Source of the DNA: Bryobacterales bacterium
GTDB taxonomy: Bacteria > Acidobacteriota > Terriglobia > Bryobacterales > Bryobacteraceae
Length of the DNA: 5,651 bases
Reading direction: 5' to 3'
Assembly: GCA_003154855.1 (NCBI GenBank)
Contig: PMEV01000155.1
Location: forward strand, 1 to 5,651
Every line of letters starts with the position of its first letter. Within the stretch, counting starts at the first letter, position 1. A model generated the notes under the pieces. The model saw only the letters and a list, made by a program, of their open reading frames with translations. It was not told the DNA's origin and did no database searches. A program made the position numbers and the translations under genes. Shown in pieces: positions 1-4,889 of this stretch.

Positions 1-954
1 GGGCTCGCGCAGGCGCACCCGGAGGCCGAGTTCCTGTTCTGCTACCGGCCCCACCGGCTGCTCAGGTCGTTGGGCCAGCGGTTGCCCGCCAATTGCCGGC
101 GCCGCCTGCTGCAGGAGCCGCTCGTCGCGCGCTCGGCGGACCTGTTCCACGGCATGAACCAGAGATTGCCGCGGGCGCGCCTGCCGAGAGCGGTCACCAC
201 GTTTCACGACCTGTTCGTGCTCAGTGGCGACTATTCCTCGCCGGAATTCCGCCGCCGCTTCGAAGAGCAGGCGCGGGACGCAGCCCAGCGCTCGGAGCTG
301 ATCCTCGCGGTCTCCGAGTTTACGGCCCGGCAGGTCGAGGATCTGCTAGGCGTGGAGCGCAGCAGATTGCGAGTGATTCCGCACGGAGTGCGGTTCCCGG
401 CGGAGCGGCAGACCAGCGGGCCTCGGGAACGGATCGTGCTGCACGTTGGCGCGATACAGAAGCGGAAGAACATCTCGCGGCTGGTCACCGCATTCGAGAA
501 GCTTGAGCCGGAGTGGCGTCTGGTACTCGCGGGCTCGATGGGCTATGGGGCCGGGGAGATCCTGAGCGACATCGAGCGCAGCCCGTGCCGTGACCGCATT
601 CGGATATTGGGCTACATTTCCGACGAAGCACTCGCAGGCTGGTACGGGCGCGCGTCGATCTTTGCCTTTCCCTCGCTGGACGAGGGATTCGGAATGCCAG
701 TACTGGAAGCCATGGCGTTGGGCGTACCGGTACTTACCTCGAACTCATCAGCTCTTCCAGAGGTGAGTGGAGACGCAGCTCTCCTGATAGATCCCACCAA
801 TCTGGATGCGATCTCGAGCGGCCTGCGCGAACTGGCCACCAACGAAGAACTTCGCAAAAAGCTCTCCGACCGGGGCAAGGCGCGCGCGGCAGGGTTTTCT
901 TGGGAGGCGGCTGTCTCACGAACCTGGGCGGCGTATCGCGAACTGCTGCGTTAG
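1..954 (+). CDS. GT4-family glycosyltransferase, 5'-truncated by window edge
   Basis: The frame is open from base 1, so the true start lies upstream. A TTG at 70 is in frame, but the 23 residues before it also read like protein, so I do not take it as the start. About 317 residues are visible: the end of the N-terminal Rossmann domain (FHDLFVL, then LILAVSEFTARQV), the inter-domain segment ending IPHGV, and the C-terminal donor-binding domain. That domain begins LHVGAIQKRKN and carries the EX7E signature in DEGFGMPVLEAMALGVPV (glutamates at window residues 228 and 236), followed by SALPEVSGDAALLIDP. These are hallmarks of retaining GT-B enzymes of CAZy family GT4, which transfer a sugar from a nucleotide donor to a lipid- or polysaccharide-linked acceptor at the cytoplasmic membrane. 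Mannosyltransferase-like members share this pattern, but donor and acceptor cannot be read from sequence. It ends in TAG, 4 nt from a convergent gene. Confidence 0.9.
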   Translation, partial: GLAQAHPEAEFLFCYRPHRLLRSLGQRLPANCRRRLLQEPLVARSADLFHGMNQRLPRARLPRAVTTFHDLFVLSGDYSSPEFRRRFEEQARDAAQRSELILAVSEFTARQVEDLLGVERSRLRVIPHGVRFPAERQTSGPRERIVLHVGAIQKRKNISRLVTAFEKLEPEWRLVLAGSMGYGAGEILSDIERSPCRDRIRILGYISDEALAGWYGRASIFAFPSLDEGFGMPVLEAMALGVPVLTSNSSALPEVSGDAALLIDPTNLDAISSGLRELATNEELRKKLSDRGKARAAGFSWEAAVSRTWAAYRELLR

Positions 955-958
955 CGGC

Positions 959-1282
959 CTAGCGCCCGTCGTCGTCAACCGCTATCTTCAGGGCCCGCAA
1001 GAACTTCTGGTCTTGCGACGTCCACTTGATCTTGGCCAAGCTCCCGAATTCCCGAACGCTCGCGCGTCTGGGCCGCTCTTCAGGCTCGGCTTCCTGCTCC
1101 GTCTCCTCGTCGGAAGACTCTTCCCGCTTGTTGAACCCGATCGTGGCTTCCAACACAAGAAAAACGTCGTATCCGGCCCGCCGGATCTCGCCGATGGCCC
1201 CCGCGATCCGATCCGAGTCGGATAACGATTCGTTAATCGCGTTGCCGAGTTCCTGCATCAGGACTTTCAATTTCTCGTCCAC
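959..1282 (-). CDS. Small protein of unknown function with acidic linker
   Basis: I do not recognise this 107-residue protein. The GTG at 1282 is chosen because AAAGGGG lies 6 nt upstream of it. An in-frame ATG at 1309 would add nine residues but has no well-placed ribosome site and abuts the 1311-1329 dyad. Residues 2-50 look like an amphipathic helical domain (KLKVLMQELGNAI, then IAGAIGEIRRAGYDVFLVLEATIGF). Residues 53-70 are a run rich in Glu, Asp and Ser, probably a disordered linker. The C-terminal part has a tryptophan and the pattern TSQDQKFLRALKI, likely a short helix. There is no signal peptide or membrane segment, so it is probably cytoplasmic. Domain-like conservation of hydrophobic positions and codon use support a real gene. 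It is monocistronic and convergent with the glycosyltransferase. A regulatory or binding role is possible but unsupported. Confidence 0.75.
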   Translation of the reverse strand: MDEKLKVLMQELGNAINESLSDSDRIAGAIGEIRRAGYDVFLVLEATIGFNKREESSDEETEQEAEPEERPRRASVREFGSLAKIKWTSQDQKFLRALKIAVDDDGR

Positions 1283-1310
1283 GATATGCCCCTTTCCCAC
1301 GGGCCACATT

Positions 1311-1329
1311 GTAAGGATAGCATCCTTAC
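1311..1329. promoter_or_regulatory. 19-bp perfect dyad, candidate operator
   Basis: GTAAGGATAGCATCCTTAC has two perfect 8-bp arms around a 3-bp centre. It lies 28-46 nt upstream of the preferred GTG start of the minus-strand unknown gene. If that gene is transcribed from the candidate promoter at 1401-1429, the dyad falls in its leader. If a nearer promoter is used, the dyad would overlap it. The size and symmetry suit a dimeric helix-turn-helix repressor, but I cannot assign a regulator family. The stem is too short and has no T-run, so a terminator is unlikely. Confidence 0.45.
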
Positions 1330-1400
1330 TAGACTTGATGCCGCTCCCCAGCCCTGCGTTACACCGTCTTTCGGGCCTGAGTGCGTCTTAACCCGCCTCG

Positions 1401-1429
1401 ATTGTAGTGGAGGCCCGCTGGTTGCACAA
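1401..1429 (-). promoter_or_regulatory. Candidate sigma-70 promoter for the unknown gene
   Basis: Reading the minus strand, TTGTGC (1429-1424) is followed by a 17-nt spacer and TACAAT (1406-1401). The -10 matches consensus at 5 of 6 positions, while the -35 keeps only the TTG. Transcription would begin near 1394 and give a leader of about 110 nt that includes the 19-bp dyad. This is a pattern match only. Confidence 0.25.
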
Positions 1430-1528
1430 GGCTCAATTCACACATCGGCAGGGTGGGTTTAGTCCTGTAACTTTTGTTTGAGTGGGGCCCCCAATGAGGG
1501 TATCCGCGCCCACCGGAACCGGGCGCGT

Positions 1529-1534
1529 TAGGAT
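1529..1534 (+). promoter_or_regulatory. -10-like TAGGAT, 7 nt before ATG
   Basis: TAGGAT ends 7 nt before the ATG at 1542 of the small membrane protein gene. That is the spacing expected if transcription starts at the start codon (leaderless mRNA). No recognisable -35 is present. The AGGA inside the same element could equally act as a Shine-Dalgarno sequence 8 nt from the ATG, so the two readings compete. Confidence 0.25.
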
Positions 1535-1541
1535 AGAGGTG

Positions 1542-1811
1542 ATGATCTCGCTGGCCCGCGGCAGGCAGCTTCTGGAGCACGTGCTGCCGGCTATCGTTCG
1601 GCCGCTGCGCGTGCTTTGGAACCAGATGATCGGTTTCCTGTTCCTGGTCCTCGCCGCGGTCGCGATCCCGCGTGCCGTAGGTAGCGTGCGCGAGTTCCGC
1701 GGCGACCCCGAGAGCTTTTTCCGGCTGCTGCTGACCGGCCTGTTCATCGCCGTCATGGGCGGTTACGGGATCCACTCGTTCTGGCGGGCCCACAAAGCCT
1801 CCCGGTCGTGA
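1542..1811 (+). CDS. Small two-helix inner-membrane protein, unknown function
   Basis: This 89-residue protein has a basic N-terminus (ISLARGRQLLEHVLPAIVRPLRVLW) and two predicted membrane helices, at about residues 29-46 (MIGFLFLVLAAVAIP) and 59-80 (FFRLLLTGLFIAVMGGYGIHSF). They are joined by the short polar loop SVREFRGDPES, and the tail RAHKASRS is basic. Both ends are basic, so both probably face the cytoplasm, forming a hairpin in the membrane. I chose the ATG at 1542 because AGGA lies 8 nt upstream. An in-frame ATG at 1494 and a GTG at 1482 would add residues that do not look conserved. The gene precedes thiG by 55 nt on the same strand and could share its transcript. Nothing in the protein suggests a thiamin function. 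I do not recognise the family. Confidence 0.75.
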   Translation: MISLARGRQLLEHVLPAIVRPLRVLWNQMIGFLFLVLAAVAIPRAVGSVREFRGDPESFFRLLLTGLFIAVMGGYGIHSFWRAHKASRS

Positions 1812-1853
1812 GCCAGCCGCCGCCTCGCGAGCCCGCGCGGTTCCGCTCCTGTC

Positions 1854-1859
1854 TACAAT
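1854..1859 (+). promoter_or_regulatory. -10-like TACAAT, 7 nt before the preferred thiG ATG
   Basis: TACAAT matches the sigma-70 -10 at 5 of 6 positions and ends 7 nt before the ATG at 1867. That spacing would place the transcription start at the start codon. No good -35 is visible at 16-18 nt. If the promoter is real, thiG is transcribed at least partly on its own. Confidence 0.35.
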
Positions 1860-1866
1860 GGAGTCT

Positions 1867-2643
1867 ATGGCTGAGACATTGACCATTGCCGGACGCGAGT
1901 TCCGGTCGCGGCTGATCGTGGGGACCGGGAAGTACCGCAGCTTTCCCGAGATGGCCCAGTGCCACCAGGCATCTGGCGCCGAGATGGTGACCGTCGCGGT
2001 GCGCCGCGTGAACCTGACCGACCGGTCCAAGGAATCGCTGCTGGATTACATCGACCGCGAGAAGTTCTTCATTCTTCCGAATACCGCCGGGTGCTACACG
2101 GCGGACGAGGCGATCCGCACGGCGCGGCTGGCCCGCGAAGTGGGCCTCTCGAACTGGATCAAGCTCGAGGTCATCGGGGATGAGAAGACGCTGTTCCCCG
2201 ACAACGCCGGCCTGCTCGAGGCCACGCGGGTGCTCGTTGGTGAGGGCTTCGTGGTGCTGCCCTACACCAACGACGACCTGGTAAACGCGCGCCGGCTGAT
2301 CGAGGCCGGAGCGGTCGCCGTGATGCCGCTGGGCGCGCCGATCGGTTCCGGCATGGGCATACAAAACGTCACCAACCTGCGCATCCTGCGCGAGATGATC
2401 GATGCGGTTCCGCTGATCGTGGATGCCGGCGTGGGCACGGCCTCCGACGCGGCCATCGCCATGGAGTTGGGCTACGACGGCGTGCTCATGAATACCGCCA
2501 TTGCGGCCGCGGAGGATTCCGTCAAGATGGCTGTGGCTATGAAACTGGCGGTCGAGGCGGGGCGGCTGGCTTACGTGGCCGGGCGCATGCCCAGGAAGCT
2601 CTATGCCACGGCCAGCAGCCCGCGGACGGGAGTGGTGCGGTAG
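1867..2643 (+). CDS. thiG: Thiazole synthase ThiG
   Basis: ThiG is a cytoplasmic TIM-barrel enzyme that builds thiamin's thiazole phosphate from 1-deoxy-D-xylulose 5-phosphate, dehydroglycine and the sulfur carried by ThiS thiocarboxylate. The 258 residues match the family length (about 256) and align end to end. The start IAGREFRSRLIVGTGKY is typical. The Schiff-base lysine is K99 in IKLEVIG, with E101 beside it and D186 in VDAGVG, corresponding to the catalytic Lys, Glu and Asp known from Bacillus ThiG. The phosphate-binding glycine loop GAPIGSGMGIQN and the tail ATASSP are intact. The ATG at 1867 fits the family N-terminus. An in-frame ATG at 1858 adds three residues and has no ribosome site. 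No thiS, thiH/thiO, thiE or thiF is adjacent, and no TPP riboswitch is seen. The TAG stop overlaps the first base of the target duplication of the downstream element. Confidence 0.97.
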   Translation: MAETLTIAGREFRSRLIVGTGKYRSFPEMAQCHQASGAEMVTVAVRRVNLTDRSKESLLDYIDREKFFILPNTAGCYTADEAIRTARLAREVGLSNWIKLEVIGDEKTLFPDNAGLLEATRVLVGEGFVVLPYTNDDLVNARRLIEAGAVAVMPLGAPIGSGMGIQNVTNLRILREMIDAVPLIVDAGVGTASDAAIAMELGYDGVLMNTAIAAAEDSVKMAVAMKLAVEAGRLAYVAGRMPRKLYATASSPRTGVVR

Positions 2644-2652
2644 GCCCAGCGG
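2643..2652 (+). repeat. Left copy of 10-bp target-site duplication
   Basis: GGCCCAGCGG directly abuts the left inverted repeat of the element. Its first G is the last base of the thiG stop codon. The identical 10-mer recurs at 2811-2820, directly outside the right inverted repeat, and the match stops at both ends. Confidence 0.85.
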
Positions 2653-2810
2653 CAATACTGTTCACTTAGCGCAGCGCCTGCCACTGGCACGGATCTGTAG
2701 GGCGGTCCTCCTGGACCGCGCCGGACCTCCAGGTCCGGCCTCTGGGCCGACGAGGACGTCGTCCCGCGGACCAGGAGGTCCGCCCTACGAAAACAAAGTG
2801 AACAGTATTG
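2653..2810. mobile_element. 158-bp MITE (IS4-like ends), non-autonomous
   Basis: The element is bounded by perfect 15-bp terminal inverted repeats, CAATACTGTTCACTT at 2653-2667 and its exact complement AAGTGAACAGTATTG at 2796-2810. Flanking it on both sides is a perfect 10-bp direct duplication. It has no coding capacity, so it would need a transposase in trans. A 10-bp duplication is unusual for most IS families but typical of IS4/IS231-type elements (10-12 bp). From memory, the tip sequence resembles IS4 ends. That family call is tentative. The interior (2697-2788) is a set of GC-rich palindromes. Insertion between the thiG stop and the methyltransferase stop left both proteins intact. It probably now acts as a bidirectional 3' hairpin for the two convergent genes. 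Confidence 0.82.
2697..2788. repeat. REP-like palindrome cluster inside the MITE
   Basis: Two 23-bp arms (2697-2719 and 2766-2788, starting GTAGGGCGG and ending CCGCCCTAC) are inverted copies matching at 21 of 23 positions. Each arm is also a hairpin by itself: 7-bp stems GCGGTCC/GGACCGC with loop TCCT (2702-2719), and GCGGACC/GGTCCGC with loop AGGA (2766-2783). Between them lie a perfect 9-bp-stem hairpin at 2720-2739 (GCCGGACCT, loop CC, AGGTCCGGC) and a weaker 5-bp stem at 2748-2761. The repeated GGWCC core with short purine or pyrimidine loops resembles dispersed REP-type palindromes. I recall similar GTAGGGCGG-type repeats in acidobacterial genomes but cannot verify this here. Confidence 0.75.
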
Positions 2811-2820
2811 GGCCCAGCGG
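2811..2820 (+). repeat. Right copy of 10-bp target-site duplication
   Basis: GGCCCAGCGG is identical to 2643-2652 and lies directly outside the right terminal repeat, one base before the methyltransferase stop codon (2822-2824, minus strand). Removing the element and one copy would leave just 10 nt between the two convergent stop codons. Confidence 0.85.
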
Positions 2821-2821
2821 G

Positions 2822-3511
2822 TCAACCGCGCGCGGCCACCACCACCCGCGAAGGGTAGAAGCCCTGGCGCACGGCGCGGTCGTGGATGATGCGGAATTTC
2901 GCCGACTCGATCAGCGCGGGGACGTGTTGCGCCACCTGGCGCCCCCAGAACGCCGGGGCGATGCCGCCCGCGATCCTGTAAACGCGATTGAAGGGCTCCA
3001 CGTTCTGGCCGATCGACACCAGCGCCAGTTTACCGGTGGGCCGCAGCACGCGCCGGATCTCGCCCAGCGCCCTGGCGATGTCCTCCGCCCCCAGCAGTTC
3101 CAGCAGGTAGCAGCAGAACACGACATCGAAGCTCTCGTTGCGGAACGGCATGTAGCGCGCGTCCACGGCCTGGCAGAGCGTGTTCGCCTCGGGGAACTCG
3201 CGCCGCAGACGGCGATGGGTCCGCTGGGCCATATTGGGCGAAAGATCCACCCCCACGCAGGCCCCGTTGGGGTTGGCGCCCACCAGGCGGCGGAACATCT
3301 CGCCGGATCCCGTGGCTACCTCCAGCACCCGCATGCCGTCCCGCACCCCGGCGGCTTGCAGGGCGCACTCGTGCGCGCGCGTGTGGAACAGATAAGTGGA
3401 AAGCGGATAGACGACCGCCAACCGGTCGTAGATGCGGCGGGTTCGGTCGGCCAGGGTTCCGTGGCGTCCGTGGGGGCCGAGGTCGAGGACCAACGTTTCG
3501 GTATCGCTCAA
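2822..3511 (-). CDS. Class I SAM-dependent methyltransferase (UbiE-like)
   Basis: This 229-residue soluble protein has the Rossmann methyltransferase fold. Motif I is VLEVATGSGE at 62-71 (SAM-binding glycine loop). The acidic residue after strand 2 is D89 in GVDLSPNM. The adenine-side acid is D117 in AVDARYMPF. SFDVVFCCYLLELL (127-140) is motif II-like, and RVLRPTGKLALVSI follows. The pattern is closest to Methyltransf_11/UbiE-type enzymes, but full UbiE family signatures are not evident, so the substrate is open. A small lipid or quinone-like molecule is a guess. The start is TTG at 3511, supported by AAAGG 7 nt upstream. It follows the histidine kinase stop by 18 nt on the same strand, so co-transcription is likely. 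Its TGA lies one base from the MITE target duplication, and the element's hairpins probably form its transcript end. Confidence 0.9.
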   Translation of the reverse strand: MSDTETLVLDLGPHGRHGTLADRTRRIYDRLAVVYPLSTYLFHTRAHECALQAAGVRDGMRVLEVATGSGEMFRRLVGANPNGACVGVDLSPNMAQRTHRRLRREFPEANTLCQAVDARYMPFRNESFDVVFCCYLLELLGAEDIARALGEIRRVLRPTGKLALVSIGQNVEPFNRVYRIAGGIAPAFWGRQVAQHVPALIESAKFRIIHDRAVRQGFYPSRVVVAARG

Positions 3512-3529
3512 GAGAGCGCCTTTCGATGG

Positions 3530-4840
3530 CTAGGGTGCCGGCGCCAAGCTGGACTGCAGCTCCGGGATTTCAATCTCGATGCGGGTGCCCTGCCCGGGCT
3601 TGCTCTCGATCCGCATCCTAAAGTCGGCGCCGAACAGGACCTTGAGTCTTTCGTCTACGTTACTGACTCCGATACCCTCGTCGCGCAAAGTGGCCAATTT
3701 GACCTCGGGGATACCCACTCCGTCGTCTTCGACCAGCAGGTGCAGCCGTCCCTCTTCCAGACTACTGCGAAACCGCACCACTCCGCCATCCACCTTGCTG
3801 CTCAACCCGTGCTTGACGGCGTTCTCGATCAGGGGCTGAAGCAGCATGCTGGGCACCAGCCGGTCCAGTGTAGCAGGGTCGATCTCCCTTTCAAAACGGA
3901 GTTTGTCGCCGAAGCGAATCATCTCTATGGAAAGGTAATCGTTGATGAAGTCCAGCTCTTCGCTGAGCGGACTGAAGTTCTCCTGCTTGCGCAGCAGGCG
4001 GCGCAGGATGTTGGACAGCTTGTAGACCACCGTGCGCGCCTGCTGCGGGTCGGTGCGTATCAGCGAGGAGACGGTGTTCAGGGTGTTGAACAGGAAATGC
4101 GGATGAATCTGCCGGCTCAGCGCATCCATGCGCGCTTGCAATAGCAGGTGGCGCTGCTCCTCCAGCTTGGTCTCGTTGCGGGCGTTGTTCCAGATCTTGA
4201 GCGGCAGCATCACAGCCAGTATGGTGCTCACATAGACCGCCAGGAAGTGCGCCGGGTGCGGGTCGGGCCACGCCGGATAGAACGAGAACAGGCTGGCCGG
4301 CCACGCGTGCCCTAGCGTGAGGCGCAGGAATTCGGCGAACAGAATCGCCAGCAGGAAGAAGAGCTGGAACGCGGTCCGGTAGCGATCGTGGCGGCGGGAG
4401 AAAATGCGGTAGAAGCTGAGGTCGAAGACCGGGGAGAAGCGCCAGATCTCTTCGGTATCGGGAGCGACGTCGCGGAGCAGGCCGCCCATCACTCCCACCC
4501 CGACCAGTAGGGGAAGTGTCAGGTACTCGTGGTGAAACATGGCGGGCAGCGAGATCAGCGCGCCGGAGACTAGCCCGGTCACATAGCCCCCCAGGAGCCC
4601 CGCGACCAGGCTCGCTTCCAGGCCCAGGTCAACCGCCTTGTACTGTGGCGCCACCACGCGGATCAACACCCCCGCGCCGAAGATGATCGAGAAGCTGAGC
4701 GCCAGCAATAGCCGCTGGTTGAGCGTGCGCTCCTCGCGCAGCAGCATGCGTTTGAAGCGCCCGATGCGGACCAGGATGCTGGCCAGCGCCGCCACCACGC
4801 CGAGGCGGATCATCAGTACGATCAGGTGTTCTTCCGGCAT
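3530..4840 (-). CDS. LytS/YehU-type membrane sensor histidine kinase
   Basis: The 436-residue form starts at ATG 4840. Its N-terminal half has about six hydrophobic helices, including GLEASLVAGLLGGYVTGLVS, consistent with the 5TM LytS-type sensor domain. A cytoplasmic coiled stretch (NETKLEEQRHLLLQARMDAL) leads to the His_kinase H-box QIHPHFLFNTLN, with H248 the likely phospho-acceptor. The HATPase domain has an N-box LQPLIENAVKHG (334-345), G1 DDGVGI (372-377), GIGVSNVDERL (389-399) and GQGT (416-419), so all ATP-binding motifs are present. An in-frame TTG at 4900 would give 456 residues, but it lacks a ribosome site, overlaps ribA by 11 nt, crosses the ATTATAAT element, and uses AT-ending codons unlike the rest. 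Such kinases usually phosphorylate LytTR-type regulators, none of which is in the window. It is followed by the methyltransferase. Confidence 0.93.
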   Translation of the reverse strand: MPEEHLIVLMIRLGVVAALASILVRIGRFKRMLLREERTLNQRLLLALSFSIIFGAGVLIRVVAPQYKAVDLGLEASLVAGLLGGYVTGLVSGALISLPAMFHHEYLTLPLLVGVGVMGGLLRDVAPDTEEIWRFSPVFDLSFYRIFSRRHDRYRTAFQLFFLLAILFAEFLRLTLGHAWPASLFSFYPAWPDPHPAHFLAVYVSTILAVMLPLKIWNNARNETKLEEQRHLLLQARMDALSRQIHPHFLFNTLNTVSSLIRTDPQQARTVVYKLSNILRRLLRKQENFSPLSEELDFINDYLSIEMIRFGDKLRFEREIDPATLDRLVPSMLLQPLIENAVKHGLSSKVDGGVVRFRSSLEEGRLHLLVEDDGVGIPEVKLATLRDEGIGVSNVDERLKVLFGADFRMRIESKPGQGTRIEIEIPELQSSLAPAP

Positions 4841-4855
4841 CCAGGTCCAGTGTCC

Positions 4856-4863
4856 ATTATAAT
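4856..4863. promoter_or_regulatory. Symmetric -10 element between kinase and ribA
   Basis: ATTATAAT is its own reverse complement and gives a perfect TATAAT on each strand (plus 4858-4863, minus 4861-4856). It sits in the only AT-rich island of the 49-bp divergent gap. On the plus strand it would start ribA mRNA near 4870, about 20 nt before the ATG. On the minus strand it would start kinase mRNA near 4849, about 9 nt before the ATG at 4840. The -35 regions are poor on both sides; the best is TGAACG on the minus strand at 17-nt spacing. Confidence 0.5.
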
Positions 4864-4889
4864 GAAGGAAATAAAGCACGTTCAGGCCG

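Noticed and set aside
955..958. Search for a terminator between the convergent glycosyltransferase and unknown gene.
   Set aside because: Only 4 nt separate the stop codons, and I see no strong hairpin with a T-run around them.
1871..1876. CTGAGA, the core of the TPP riboswitch (THI box), at the start of thiG.
   Set aside because: It is inside the second to fourth codons, and the other conserved parts of the riboswitch are absent upstream.
1359..2030. A 223-codon minus-strand open frame spanning the 1310-1541 gap and the small membrane gene.
   Set aside because: Its composition is Arg/Gly/Pro-rich without hydrophobic patterning and it overlaps two better-supported plus-strand genes.
1753..2655. 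A 300-codon minus-strand open frame opposite thiG.
   Set aside because: It is a mirror of the thiG codons, rich in His, Arg and Gly, with no motif. thiG itself is unambiguous.
2603..4144. A 513-codon open frame on the plus strand across the element, the methyltransferase and the kinase.
   Set aside because: It lies antisense to two genes with clear catalytic motifs, crosses the hairpin element, and its product is low-complexity with no recognisable domain. It is an artefact of high GC.
4841..4889. Possible FMN riboswitch upstream of ribA.
   Set aside because: Only 49 bp separate ribA from the kinase gene, and no conserved RFN element sequence is present.
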